From NCBI GenBank assembly GCA_963843595.1, contig CAWJLG010000015.1:372001-436000 (forward strand): a stretch of DNA of 64,000 nucleotides. The letters run 5' to 3'. The translations under genes and the position numbers were made by a program. Numbering within the stretch: the stretch's first letter is position 1; each line of letters starts with the position of its first letter. This document shows, one piece after another, positions 12,956 to 22,135 of the stretch. The notes below the pieces were generated by a model that worked only from the letters and a program-made list of their open reading frames with translations, had not been told where the DNA came from and searched no databases. This stretch comes from CAIWHR01 sp963843595 (GTDB lineage: Bacteria; Pseudomonadota; Gammaproteobacteria; Burkholderiales; Casimicrobiaceae).

Positions 12956-13747
12956 ATGTTCGAGGCGATCCGCAAGTGGCGCCGGCAGCGCGTCCTCAGG
13001 AATGCCGCGATACCCGATGCGTTGTGGCGGGAGGCGCTCGAAGAACTGCCGTTTCTGGCGATCTACACCGAGGACGAGCTCGCGCGGCTGCGCGATCTGG
13101 TCGTGCTCTTTCTCGATGCCAAGGGCGTCGTCGGCGCCCGCGGGCACGAGGTGACGCCATTGCAACGCGTGATCATCGGGATCCAGGCTTGCGTGCTGGT
13201 GCTCAATCTCGATCTCGGCTATTACGACGGATGGGAGAATGTCATCGTCTATCCCGATGAATTCGTTCCCGGCTGGGAGTGGGAGGACGAAGCAGGCGTC
13301 GTTCATCGCAATGACGGGGCGCTGGCAGGCGAAGCGATGCCGGGAGGTCCGGTCGTGCTGTCGTGGCCCGACGTGGCGGCGAGCGCCGACTGGGACGCCG
13401 CGGGGATGAACCTCGTCATTCACGAGTTCGCGCACAAGCTCGACATGCGCAACGGCGAGGCGAACGGATGCCCGCCGCTGCCGGCCACGATCGCGCCGCA
13501 ATTCTGGCAGAAGACACTGGTGACGGCGTTCGAACACTTCCGCGGGCGCGTCGATCGCGGGGAGCAGACGGTCATCGACCCGTACGCGGCGGAAAGCCCG
13601 GCCGAGTTCTTCGCAGTGCTGTCCGAGGTGTTCTTCGCCGATCCGACGCTTCTGCTGCACGAGTACCCGAAGGTCTACGCGCTGTTCAAGGCGTTCTATC
13701 AGCAGGATCCGGCGGCGCGCACCGAGCTCTTGCTCGACGGCGTGTAG
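12956..13747 (+). CDS. mtfA: Zinc peptidase MtfA (Mlc titration factor)
   Basis: Cytosolic zinc metallopeptidase related to E. coli MtfA (265 residues; here 263), which binds the glucose-PTS repressor Mlc and has aminopeptidase-like activity. The zinc motif HEFAH is at 156-160, and the third ligand is a Glu in SPAEFFAVLSEVFF near 214-227. The ATG at 12956 matches the family N-terminus (MFEAIRKWRRQR) and has AGGA upstream, so the longer open frame from 12908, overlapping rmuC, is not used. It converges on aidB. Confidence 0.88.
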   Translation: MFEAIRKWRRQRVLRNAAIPDALWREALEELPFLAIYTEDELARLRDLVVLFLDAKGVVGARGHEVTPLQRVIIGIQACVLVLNLDLGYYDGWENVIVYPDEFVPGWEWEDEAGVVHRNDGALAGEAMPGGPVVLSWPDVAASADWDAAGMNLVIHEFAHKLDMRNGEANGCPPLPATIAPQFWQKTLVTAFEHFRGRVDRGEQTVIDPYAAESPAEFFAVLSEVFFADPTLLLHEYPKVYALFKAFYQQDPAARTELLLDGV

Positions 13748-13768
13748 CGGCGGACATCCGCGGCGTCC

Positions 13769-15439
13769 TCAGGACGGACTCCGGCGCACCTGGCCCGGCC
13801 ACAGCACGGGCAGCGCACGCGCGACGATGGCGCGCGCATCGAGGCCGCGCGGCAGCAGGCCGAAGCTGGCGCCGCCGAACGCGGTCGGGGCGAGGCGTGT
13901 GACGCAGAAGGCTTCCGCAACAAAGGCCGGGGCGTGGCGCAGCAGCAGCGACGCCTGCAATGCCGTGGCGACGGCCTGGGCAAGCAGGCGCGCCAACGCG
14001 GGATCGGCGGGCGATCCGGACAGCATCGGCGCGAGTTCATCGACGAAGGTATCGTACGTCCGGTGCGCGCCGCGGGCGGCGGCAAGCTCATCGACGAGCA
14101 CCGCGATCGCCTCGGGTTCGCGTCGGGCGGCGCGCAGCACGTCCAGGCACATGACGTTGCCCGAGCCCTCCCAGATCGAGTTCACGGGCATCTCGCGATA
14201 CAGCCGCGGCAACATCGACTCCTCGACGTAGCCATTGCCGCCGAGGACTTCCATCGCTTCGGCGGCGAGCGGAGGCCCGCGCTTGCCCAGCCAGTATTTC
14301 GCTGCCGGCGTGACCAGCCGCGCCAGCATGCGGTCGGTGTGCCCCTCCGGCGCGTCGAACATGCGGGCGAGGCGCAGCGCCAACGCTGTCGCCGCTTCGG
14401 ATTCGAGCGCGAGATCGGCGAGCACGTTTCCCATCAGCGGCTGCGCGACGAGCGCGGCGCCGAACGCGACACGATGCCGCGCATGGTGGATGGCACGTGC
14501 CACGGCAGCGCGCATCATTCCGGCGGTGCCGAGGACGCAGTCCAGTCGCGTGTGCTGGACCATTTCGAGGATCGTCGCGACGCCGCGACCTGGCTCGCCG
14601 ATCGGCCACGCCAGCGCGCGGTCGAACTCGACTTCGGACGACGCGTTGGAGCGGTTGCCGAGCTTGTCCTTGAGGCGAACGATCCGCACGGCGTTCCGGG
14701 TCCCGTCGGCGAGAAAGCGCGGCAGCAGATAACAGGAGAGGCCCGCCGCATCCTGCGCCAGCACGAGGTGGGCATCGCACTGCGGCGCGGAGAAGAACCA
14801 CTTGTGACCCGTGAGCCGGGCAGTCCCGTCGTCGGCCGGCGTCGCCTCGGTACGATTGGACCGGACGTCGGAGCCTCCCTGCCGCTCGGTCATCCCCATG
14901 CCGATCAGGACAGCACGCTTTTCGCCGACCGGCAGCGGCCGCGGATCGTAATCGCGGGCGAGAATCCGCGGCAGCCAGGTGTCGTGCAGGGCGGGCAGGG
15001 CGGCCGCGGCGCGCCGCAGCGCCGGAACGCTGGCGTACGTCATCGTCAAGGGGCACTGCGTGCCATTTTCGGTCTGCGCGTGCAGCACGTACTTTGCGGC
15101 ACGCGCGACCTGTGCACCGGGTCCGGGGTCGGTCCATGGCGAGCAGTGCTCGCCGGCCTCCGCCGCGAGCGCCATCAGCGCGTGCCACGCCGGATGAAAA
15201 TCGACGGCGTCGAGGCGTTCGCCACCGGCGTCGTGCGTTCGCAACTCCGGTGGATGGCGGTTGGCCGCCTCGCCCAGCGCCAGCGTCTCCGCGGTTCCAA
15301 GCGTCTCACCCCAGCGGGCGATGTCGTCGTGGGCCCATGCGGCCCCTTCTCTTGCCACGGCTTCCTGCAGCGCGACGTCGTCCGCATAGAGGTTGCGGCC
15401 GGCATACGGCGGCGGCTGGTTGGGGAACGGCGTGGACAT
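13769..15439 (-). CDS. aidB: Acyl-CoA dehydrogenase-like flavoprotein AidB
   Basis: FAD-dependent acyl-CoA dehydrogenase superfamily member of the AidB type, about 556 residues (E. coli AidB 541). AidB is induced by alkylation damage and binds DNA through its C-terminal domain. Visible features: CPLTMTYASVPAL, GMGMTERQGGSDVRSN (substrate and FAD loop), FFSAPQCDAHLVLA, and AMEVLGGNGYVEES followed by IWEGSGNVMCLDVLRA in the catalytic region. The ATG at 15439 gives MSTPFPNQPPPYAGRNLY, close to family N-termini. It ends 21 bases from mtfA (convergent) and starts 10 bases after the EamA gene. Confidence 0.88.
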   Translation of the reverse strand: MSTPFPNQPPPYAGRNLYADDVALQEAVAREGAAWAHDDIARWGETLGTAETLALGEAANRHPPELRTHDAGGERLDAVDFHPAWHALMALAAEAGEHCSPWTDPGPGAQVARAAKYVLHAQTENGTQCPLTMTYASVPALRRAAAALPALHDTWLPRILARDYDPRPLPVGEKRAVLIGMGMTERQGGSDVRSNRTEATPADDGTARLTGHKWFFSAPQCDAHLVLAQDAAGLSCYLLPRFLADGTRNAVRIVRLKDKLGNRSNASSEVEFDRALAWPIGEPGRGVATILEMVQHTRLDCVLGTAGMMRAAVARAIHHARHRVAFGAALVAQPLMGNVLADLALESEAATALALRLARMFDAPEGHTDRMLARLVTPAAKYWLGKRGPPLAAEAMEVLGGNGYVEESMLPRLYREMPVNSIWEGSGNVMCLDVLRAARREPEAIAVLVDELAAARGAHRTYDTFVDELAPMLSGSPADPALARLLAQAVATALQASLLLRHAPAFVAEAFCVTRLAPTAFGGASFGLLPRGLDARAIVARALPVLWPGQVRRSPS

Positions 15440-15449
15440 CGCCCCGATT

Positions 15450-16340
15450 CTACGTCGGTGCGACGACATCGGCATGCGCGCGCGCCAGCAGCACGACCGC
15501 CCCCAGGATCAGTGCGCCCCCGACAATCTGGATCGGTGCAATGCGCTCCCCGAGCAGCACGGCGGCCAGCGTCACGGTCACCAGCGGCTCGATCGTCGAC
15601 AACGTCGAGGCACGCGTCGGTCCGATCCGTTCGAGCCCGGCGAAGAAAAGCGTGATGGCGGCAACGGTCGAGACGAGGGCGATGGCGGCAATGGCCAGCC
15701 AGCCGACGCTCGATTGCGGCCATGCGGGGCCGCGAAACAGCGCCGCGGCGGCAAATACCAGCGCAGCGCTTGCGATCACGGCGGTGCTCATCGGCAGCGC
15801 GGACACGGTGCGGGCGAGCCGGGCTCCGGCGACGATGTAGACCGCGTAGATCGCCGCGGCGGCGAGGCCGAACGCAATACCGGCGGCCGGAGCCTCGCCC
15901 AGCAACGACGGGGCGACGGTCAGGATCATTCCGGCCAGCGCCGCGACGAGGGCGGCGAGCTTCGTCGGCGTGAGGCGCTCGCGCAGCACCACGGACGACA
16001 GGACGGCGACCAGTGCCGGATGCAGGTACAGCAGCAGCGCCACCAATCCGGCTGGCGCGAGGGTGAGCGCAGTGAAAAAGGTGAACGCCTGGCCGCCGTA
16101 GCCGATCCCGCCGAGTGCGAACAGCGCCAGCAGTGTCGATCCCCGGGGCAGCGCCAGGCCGCGCGCGGCGAGGATCGCGAACATCGTCAGCGCGGCGATG
16201 GCAAAGCGCAGCGCAAGCAGGGTCAGCGTGTCGACGCCAGACGCATACGCGGCGCGCGCGAGGATCGCCATCGTGCCGAAGGCGATGGCGGACGCGACGA
16301 TGCAGGCAATGCCGGTGACGCGCCGGCTCCGTTCGGTCAC
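15450..16340 (-). CDS. EamA-family drug/metabolite exporter
   Basis: Inner-membrane DMT-superfamily permease of about 296 residues with ten predicted helices in two EamA repeats. The first repeat carries the typical LRFAIAALTMFAILAARG segment, the second IGPTRASTLSTIEPLVTV with LLGERI. I use a GTG at 16340, which yields the usual short N-terminus before helix 1; the longer frame to 16442 overlaps mog. The substrate is unknown; family members export amino acids or other metabolites. It is preceded by mog on the same strand (28-base gap). Confidence 0.78.
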   Translation of the reverse strand: MTERSRRVTGIACIVASAIAFGTMAILARAAYASGVDTLTLLALRFAIAALTMFAILAARGLALPRGSTLLALFALGGIGYGGQAFTFFTALTLAPAGLVALLLYLHPALVAVLSSVVLRERLTPTKLAALVAALAGMILTVAPSLLGEAPAAGIAFGLAAAAIYAVYIVAGARLARTVSALPMSTAVIASAALVFAAAALFRGPAWPQSSVGWLAIAAIALVSTVAAITLFFAGLERIGPTRASTLSTIEPLVTVTLAAVLLGERIAPIQIVGGALILGAVVLLARAHADVVAPT

Positions 16341-16368
16341 CGCGACGTCCGTCGGAGGATCAGGGGGC

Positions 16369-16932
16369 TCACGCCGCGCCGGCAGGGCGCAGCGCACTCT
16401 TCGGACGGAATGCCCGGCAGACGTCGTCGCGGGTTTCCACATACGGCCCGCCGATGAGGTCGATGCAATACGGGACGGCCGGAAACACGCCGTCGAGCGT
16501 TTCCTTGATCGCCTTCGGCTGACCCGGCAGATTGAGGATCAGCGCGCGGCCCCGGACCACCCCGACCTGACGCGAGAGGATCGCGGTGGGCACGTACTTG
16601 AGGCTGACCTGACGCATCTGCTCGCCGAATCCGGGCAGCACCTTGTGGGCCACCGCGAGCGTGGCCTCCGGCGTAACGTCGCGTGGCGCGGGGCCGGTGC
16701 CGCCGGTCGTCAGCACGAGATGGCAGCCGACCGTGTCGACGAGTTCGACGAGCGTGCGCTCGATCACCGGCTGCTCGTCCGGAATCAACCGCGTTTCCAT
16801 GCGCCACGGCGAGGCGAGGGCCGCGGTGAACCACTCGGTGAGCCCGGGGATTCCCTTGTCCTCGTAGAGCCCCGCGGAGGCGCGGTCGGAAATCGAGACG
16901 AGGCCGATCAGCAATGATTCGGGTGCGGTCAT
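16369..16932 (-). CDS. mog: Molybdopterin adenylyltransferase Mog
   Basis: Cytosolic enzyme that adenylylates molybdopterin before molybdate insertion, 187 residues (E. coli Mog 195). The N-terminal GLVSISDRASAG followed by EDKGIPGL is diagnostic for Mog rather than MoaB. The MPT-binding motif TTGGTGPAPRD is at about 75-85, and a LPGQPKAIKET loop lies near 135-145. The mog-darP-pmbA neighbourhood is typical of betaproteobacteria. No other molybdenum-cofactor gene is in the window. Confidence 0.92.
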   Translation of the reverse strand: MTAPESLLIGLVSISDRASAGLYEDKGIPGLTEWFTAALASPWRMETRLIPDEQPVIERTLVELVDTVGCHLVLTTGGTGPAPRDVTPEATLAVAHKVLPGFGEQMRQVSLKYVPTAILSRQVGVVRGRALILNLPGQPKAIKETLDGVFPAVPYCIDLIGGPYVETRDDVCRAFRPKSALRPAGAA

Positions 16933-16990
16933 GGGGCGTTTCAGTCAGCGATGGAGGGATGGCCGCGATGCCCGGGCCGAGGGAACTCGG

Positions 16991-17560
16991 TCATGGCGTG
17001 GCAGAAAGCGCCTTCAACGCACGGAAGAGTTCGCGGTAGGCGTGAGGTGCGGTGTCGCGAAGGCGCTCGTCACGTGCCTTCGCGATCAACGCGCGAAACT
17101 GCGGGCGGTCGAGGCCCGGATACTCCGCCGCCAGGCGGTCCAATGCGTCCGGATCCGCGAGCAAACGGTCACGCCAGCGTTCGAGCGAATGCTGGCGCGC
17201 GGCATCGATGTCGTGCCCCTGTGCCCACTCGGCGAGCCGGCCGCGGATCGGATCGGCGTCGACCTCGCGCATCAGCTTGCCCACGAACTGGAGTTGGCGC
17301 TTGCGTCCGCCCCAGGCGGTGATCGTCCGCGCGGCGACGATGGCCTCCACCAGTCGTTCCGGTAACTCGACCCCGGCCGCCAGTTCGGCAAATCGCTTCG
17401 GCTCGAGCGCCACCAACGCCTCGCCCAGGTCCTGCAGCGAATGCATTGCGGCCTTGCGCTGCGTCTTGGACGGAGGGACTGCCTCAGCCGCTGCAGGATG
17501 AGTGCCCGCCATCGCGTCCTGACGCGGGCGACGGCGCGCTGTGTCGTCGGGCCGTGACAT
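16991..17560 (-). CDS. darP: Ribosome biogenesis factor DarP (YjgA)
   Basis: Small highly charged protein (about 189 residues; E. coli 183) of the YjgA/DarP family, which binds late 50S precursors and promotes peptidyl-transferase centre maturation. Conserved stretches include PSKTQRKAAMHSLQDLGEAL, RKRQLQFVGKLMR and the C-terminal LFRALKAL. The ATG at 17560 gives MSRPDDTARRRPRQ; longer frames read into the divergent pmbA leader. The ribosome-binding site is weak. Confidence 0.87.
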   Translation of the reverse strand: MSRPDDTARRRPRQDAMAGTHPAAAEAVPPSKTQRKAAMHSLQDLGEALVALEPKRFAELAAGVELPERLVEAIVAARTITAWGGRKRQLQFVGKLMREVDADPIRGRLAEWAQGHDIDAARQHSLERWRDRLLADPDALDRLAAEYPGLDRPQFRALIAKARDERLRDTAPHAYRELFRALKALSATP

Positions 17561-17637
17561 CTTTTCGGTGGAAGGAGGCGGTTCACGGGCGACCGCCCCC
17601 GGGATGGAGGCGATCGCTTTGCTATCATAGCCGAGTC

Positions 17638-17659
17638 GCGCGCACAGACCTGTGCGCGC
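17638..17659. repeat. Perfect 10-bp inverted repeat in the darP/pmbA gap
   Basis: GCGCGCACAG, two bases, then CTGTGCGCGC. It lies 72 bases before the pmbA start and just downstream of a -10-like TATCAT (17623-17628). It could be an operator or a stable hairpin in the pmbA leader. No known consensus was recognised. Confidence 0.5.
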
Positions 17660-17730
17660 CGACGGTCGAGCGAGAGTCCGTCGATGACCACCGCCGTTGC
17701 AACTGTCTGTGCCCCCGGGGTTCCACCACG

Positions 17731-19092
17731 ATGACGATGCCCGCATCCCGCGGCGACGCGGATCGCTTTCCTCTTCCGACCGCCGAACTCGAAAACCTGG
17801 CCGCGGCCGTGCTGACGGCGGCGAAGGCCGGTGGCGCCACGGCGGCGGAAACCGAAATCTCCCAGGCCGTGGGCCAGAGCGTGTCCGTGCGGCGAGGCGA
17901 AGTCGAGACCATTGCGTACAACCGCGACAAGGGGATCGGCGTGACCGTCTACCTCGGCCAGCGGCGCGGCCATGCGAGCACGGCCGACTTTTCGTCCGAC
18001 GCCGTCGAGGCTGCCGTGGCCAAGGCGCTCGCCATCGCGCGCTACACCGCCGAGGATCCGGCAGCCGGACTGGCCGACCCGGCGCGCCTCGCGCGTGACA
18101 TACCTGACCTCGACCTCTATCACCCCTGGGATCTGACGGTCGAGGAGGCGATCGCGCTCGGGTGCGAGGCCGAGGCCGCGGCCCTTGCCGTCGACCGGCG
18201 GCTGACGAACACCGAAGGTTCGACCGTCGCCCGCGGCGAGTCCGAATTCGTTTACGCGAACTCGCACGGTTTCCTCGGCGGCTATCGCAGTTCGCGCCAT
18301 CACATCGACTGTTCGGTCATCGGCGAGGACGGCGAAGGCATGCAGCGGGACTACTGGTACACGGCCGCCCGCGCAGCGTCGGACCTCGAGCCGGCGCGCG
18401 AGGTGGGCCGCGTCGCAGGCGAGCGCACGGCGCGCAGACTCAACGCCCGTCAGCTCGGTACCCTCGCGTGCCCGGTGCTGTTCGAGGCGCCGGAGGCCGC
18501 CGAGCTCATCGGCTTTTTCGTCGGTGCCGTTTCCGGAGGCTCGCTCTACCGCAAGTCCTCGTTTCTCCTCGATTCGCTCGGCAAACCCGTGTTCGCACCC
18601 CATCTGTCGATCCGCGAGGACCCGCACATCAGGCGCGGCCGCGGCAGCGCCCCGTTCGACAACGAGGGCGTGGCCACCGCACCGCGCGACGTCGTCCGCG
18701 ACGGCATCGTCCAGGGCTATTTCCTCGGCAGCTATTCGGCGCGCAAGCTCGGCATGACGACAACCGGCAACGCGGGCGGCAACCATAACCTGGTCGTGTC
18801 GCACGGTGGCGATGATCTCGCGGCGCTGATCAAGCGCATGGGGCGCGGGCTGCTGGTCACGGAGCAGCTCGGCCAGGGGGTCAATCCGGTCACCGGGGAT
18901 TTCTCGCGCGGTGCGGCGGGCTTCTGGGTCGACGGCGGCGAAATCGCCTACCCGGTCGAGGAGATCACCATCGCCGGCAACCTGAAGGACATGTTTCTCG
19001 ACATCGTGGCCGTGGGGAACGACGTCGATCGGCGTGGATCGCGTCACGTCGGCTCGATCCTGATCGGTCAGATGACGGTGGCCGGACGCTGA
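17731..19092 (+). CDS. pmbA: Metalloprotease subunit PmbA/TldE
   Basis: Partner subunit of the TldD/TldE zinc metalloprotease, 453 residues (E. coli 450), used in microcin maturation and CcdA turnover. An N-terminal domain with SVSVRRGEVETIAYNRDKGIGV leads to a C-terminal domain with EAAELIGFFVGAVSGGSLYRKSS, NEGVATAPRDVV and TGNAGGNHNLV. As expected for TldE/PmbA, the HExxxH zinc motif of TldD is absent. I use the first ATG at 17731, before TMPASRGDADRFPLP. No tldD is in the window. It is divergent from darP. Confidence 0.92.
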   Translation: MTMPASRGDADRFPLPTAELENLAAAVLTAAKAGGATAAETEISQAVGQSVSVRRGEVETIAYNRDKGIGVTVYLGQRRGHASTADFSSDAVEAAVAKALAIARYTAEDPAAGLADPARLARDIPDLDLYHPWDLTVEEAIALGCEAEAAALAVDRRLTNTEGSTVARGESEFVYANSHGFLGGYRSSRHHIDCSVIGEDGEGMQRDYWYTAARAASDLEPAREVGRVAGERTARRLNARQLGTLACPVLFEAPEAAELIGFFVGAVSGGSLYRKSSFLLDSLGKPVFAPHLSIREDPHIRRGRGSAPFDNEGVATAPRDVVRDGIVQGYFLGSYSARKLGMTTTGNAGGNHNLVVSHGGDDLAALIKRMGRGLLVTEQLGQGVNPVTGDFSRGAAGFWVDGGEIAYPVEEITIAGNLKDMFLDIVAVGNDVDRRGSRHVGSILIGQMTVAGR

Positions 19093-19110
19093 CGTCCGGC
19101 GGCCTGCGCG

Positions 19111-20739
19111 ATGATCGAACCCGTCTTCAACTGGATCCGGTCCATCAACGATCCGCTGCGCGGGGCGGGCAAGGCATCGCGCTGGATCGCGACCCTGCCG
19201 CAGGACGACGCGTTCGCGCTGCAGAAGGAGGTGCTCGCCCGCGTCGCCGATTTTCCCGGGGCGCGCACGCAGGCCGGCCCGGCGCAGGTCGAGGCGCTGC
19301 TCAAGATCGATGCGCGGCTCGAGCCCGTCGTGGCCCAGCTCACGCACCAGTACGTCACGAACTACCAGAAGAGCACGTCCGTCGAAACGCGCCTCTGGCA
19401 TTCGGTGTTCGATCTGGTCAAGGCGTTCGTTGCAGCCTACAACCAGGCGCTGAAAGCCGGATACCCGCGCGCCGAAAACAAGCGATGGCGAGCGGTACTG
19501 CCGTGGGTGCTGGTCCGGCTTGCGCACTACAAAAGTCTCGACGGCAAGTTCCGACTGTTCCGCTACAGCCACTGGATTCCCGCGCAGTGGCGCGAGTTCC
19601 ATGAGTTGTACGAGTTCGCGCGGATGCGGGGTTGGCAGCGCGAACAGCTGGTATTCGGCGCCGGCACGTTTTCCCGTCCCGGCGTCTGTGTCGAGCAGGA
19701 ATACCTCAAGACCTTGCTGCTGATGCGTCTCGACTCGGGCAATTTCACGCCGGACCAGGTCGAGTGGGTCGCGAAGCAGATCGAGGACTGGGCGCCCTCG
19801 ATTTCACTCGTGCCGGCGCCGGGGACGGAGGCGGGTTTTTTCGTCGATCTCACGGGCATGCAGGGTCTGCGCCGCTACGAACGCCCCGTTTCGGGCGGAC
19901 GCGCGCTGTTCCTCGACGCCAGCCCCGTGTACTCGCGGATCGTCGAACGCATGCGCTGGCTGCCGGAACAGGACGACGAGATTCCCAAGCCCGGCGACCT
20001 GCCCGCGCGCGAGCAGAAGCTGCTGCTGATGCGCCTGGCCTCGCTCTTCGGTCCGGACGCGATCGCGCACGCCCCGCGTGCCGAGCGCTACGCGACGGCA
20101 AACGACGTCCGTGTTGTCGTGGGCCTGCGGGCGCTCACCCGCGCGGTCGCCGAGATCGAGCGACTGCCCGATGCCGCGCGCACGCCGGGCGTGGTCGCGA
20201 GCTACGACGAGGTGACGCAGATCATGCCGGGGGTGAATCCCGAATCCGTCATGCGCCGCATCCGCGGGACGACCTGGAAGATGGTCGATCGCAGCGAGTC
20301 GGGCTGCCGGATGACGGCGCCGGCGAAAGAGGCGCCCGCGAAGCTCGGCGAACTGCTCGCGGTCAAGGAGGGCGACGCCTGGTCGCTCGCGGTCGTGCGC
20401 CGGATGCAGCGGCAGCAGGTGGACGAGGTCACGGTCGGCGTCGAGATCGTCGCCCGACGGCTCGTGCGGGTGCTCCTGCGCAACTGGGTGACGCCCACGG
20501 ATGCCGGCCAAGCGGGCGACGATCGCCCGTTCTTCGGCATCTACCTGCCGGCGCATCCGGAAAACCGTCAATCGGCACAGCGCAGCCTGATCGGCCCGGA
20601 CGAGCGGTTTCTTCCCGGCGGCATGGTCGAGCTCGACACGGGGAGCGGCCGTTACCTGATCCGCTTCACCCAGACGCTCGAGCGGCAGGCGGGGTGGGCC
20701 TGGGCGCTGTTTTCGGCCGTCCGCAAGCTCGCGCCGTGA
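19111..20739 (+). CDS. Uncharacterised 542-residue protein with a possible PilZ-like module
   Basis: I do not recognise a characterised family. The protein is soluble, with no signal peptide or membrane helix. The first half is rich in predicted helix (VFNWIRSINDPL, QYVTNYQKSTSVETRLWHSVFDLV, EFHELYEFARMRGWQREQL). The C-terminal part (about 380-542) has VDRSESGCRM near 392-401, similar to the D-x-S-x-x-G half of a c-di-GMP-binding PilZ domain, preceded by an Arg cluster (MRRIRG), and later GGMVELDTGSGRYLIRF. A lone PilZ-like resemblance is weak evidence. It begins 18 bases after pmbA, so it is probably cotranscribed with it. Confidence 0.6.
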   Translation: MIEPVFNWIRSINDPLRGAGKASRWIATLPQDDAFALQKEVLARVADFPGARTQAGPAQVEALLKIDARLEPVVAQLTHQYVTNYQKSTSVETRLWHSVFDLVKAFVAAYNQALKAGYPRAENKRWRAVLPWVLVRLAHYKSLDGKFRLFRYSHWIPAQWREFHELYEFARMRGWQREQLVFGAGTFSRPGVCVEQEYLKTLLLMRLDSGNFTPDQVEWVAKQIEDWAPSISLVPAPGTEAGFFVDLTGMQGLRRYERPVSGGRALFLDASPVYSRIVERMRWLPEQDDEIPKPGDLPAREQKLLLMRLASLFGPDAIAHAPRAERYATANDVRVVVGLRALTRAVAEIERLPDAARTPGVVASYDEVTQIMPGVNPESVMRRIRGTTWKMVDRSESGCRMTAPAKEAPAKLGELLAVKEGDAWSLAVVRRMQRQQVDEVTVGVEIVARRLVRVLLRNWVTPTDAGQAGDDRPFFGIYLPAHPENRQSAQRSLIGPDERFLPGGMVELDTGSGRYLIRFTQTLERQAGWAWALFSAVRKLAP

Positions 20740-20945
20740 TCGATTCGGCGTGGGGTCGCGCCGGACCTTCGTTCGGGGGACATCGGCGCCTCGCGAGAGC
20801 CCGGGATTCGGGATAGAATCGCACGTTGACAAGTGCCGGGTCGCGCCGGGTTTGCGGTTGAGCGATCCGCCCGACGTTCGCAGCAATCGCGGGAAGCTTG
20901 TGCCCACCGTCGGCGGCGCCGACACAAACCCTTCAGGAGGTCGTA

Positions 20946-22028
20946 ATGGAACGTCGTTCCTTCCTTAAACAAGCGGGCGCCGGCGTCGCGGCCGGCGCGA
21001 TTGCCGCGCCTGCGATGGCGCAGGGCCAGCCGGCGGTGAAATGGCGGCTCACGTCGAGTTTTCCGAAGAGCCTCGACACGATCTACGGCGGTGCCGAGGT
21101 GCTGGCCAAGCGGGTCAAGGCCATCACCGGCGGCAAGTTCGACATCCAGGTGTTCGCGGCCGGTGAAGTCGCCCCGGGTCCGCAGGCGCTCGACGTCGTG
21201 CAGAACGGCACCGTCGAGTGCTGCCACACCTGCTCGTATTACTTCGTCGGCAAGGACAAGGCGTTCGGTTTCGGCACGGCCGTTCCGTTCGGCCTCAATT
21301 GCCGGCAGCAGAACGCGTGGATCTACCACGGCGGCGGCCAGAAGCTGCTCGACGATTTCTACAGCAACTACAACGTCGTCTCGTTCCTCGGCGGCAACAC
21401 CGGGACGCAGATGGGCGGCTGGTTCCGCAAGGAGATCAAGACGCTGGCCGACTGCAAGGGCGTCAAGATGCGGATCGCCGGCCTCGGCGGCACGATCCAG
21501 GCGGCACTCGGCATGGTGCCGCAGCAGATCGCCGGCGGCGACATCTACCCCGCGCTGGAGAAGGGCACGATCGACGCGGCGGAATGGGTCGGCCCGTACG
21601 ACGACGAGAAGCTCGGCTTCTACAAGGTCGCCAAGAACTACTACTTCCCGGGCTGGTGGGAGCCGGGCCCGTCGATCCACTTCTTCGTCAACAAGGACGC
21701 TTGGGCGAAGCTGCCGGCGGAGTACAAGGAAGCCTTCCAGGCGGCCGCTTACGAAGCCAACGTCAACATGATGGCCCAGTACGACGACGTGAACCCGCAG
21801 GCGCTGCGCCGGTTGATCCAGAACGGCGTCCAGTTGCGGAGCTTCTCGCCGGAGATCCTGGACGCCGCGTACAAGGCATCCGTCCAGTTCTACGCCGACG
21901 AGTCCGGCAAGAACCCGGCGTTCAAGAAGCTGTACGACGCGATGCTCGCGTACCAGAAGACGGAGAACCAGTGGTTCGGCGTCGCGGAACTGCGGATGGA
22001 CCAGTTCCTGCAGCAGCACATCAAGTAA
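20946..22028 (+). CDS. TRAP transporter periplasmic binding protein (DctP, FcbT1-like)
   Basis: Periplasmic solute receptor of a tripartite ATP-independent transporter, 360 residues. The N-terminus has a twin-arginine-like signal (RRSFLKQ, then an AAPAMA-Q cleavage site near residue 24). The DctP signature is seen in the regions of FAAGEVAPGPQALDVVQNG, GLGGTIQAALGMVPQQI and GDIYPALEKGTIDAAEWVGP. The last region contains the Trp/Gly residues typical of the mannitol/chloroaromatic (COG4663) subgroup that binds carboxylates. Ligand is not predictable. A strong AGGAGG lies 5 bases before the ATG. It converges on its likely partners dctM and dctQ. Confidence 0.85.
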   Translation: MERRSFLKQAGAGVAAGAIAAPAMAQGQPAVKWRLTSSFPKSLDTIYGGAEVLAKRVKAITGGKFDIQVFAAGEVAPGPQALDVVQNGTVECCHTCSYYFVGKDKAFGFGTAVPFGLNCRQQNAWIYHGGGQKLLDDFYSNYNVVSFLGGNTGTQMGGWFRKEIKTLADCKGVKMRIAGLGGTIQAALGMVPQQIAGGDIYPALEKGTIDAAEWVGPYDDEKLGFYKVAKNYYFPGWWEPGPSIHFFVNKDAWAKLPAEYKEAFQAAAYEANVNMMAQYDDVNPQALRRLIQNGVQLRSFSPEILDAAYKASVQFYADESGKNPAFKKLYDAMLAYQKTENQWFGVAELRMDQFLQQHIK

Positions 22029-22047
22029 TCCGGCAACTCCGGCAACG

Positions 22048-22077
22048 AAAAACCCCGCGGCAAGCCGCGGGGTTTTT
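22048..22077. terminator. Bidirectional intrinsic terminator between dctP and dctM
   Basis: AAAAACCCCGCGG, loop CAAG, CCGCGGGGTTTTT: a perfect 13-base-pair arm with an A-tract on one side and a T-tract on the other, so it can stop transcription from both directions. It starts 20 bases after the dctP stop and lies 59 bases beyond the dctM stop. Confidence 0.9.
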
Positions 22078-22135
22078 CTTGGCCTTGCCTGCACTCGGGC
22101 GCACGCGATCGGCCACGCCCGGGTGCGACCACGAC

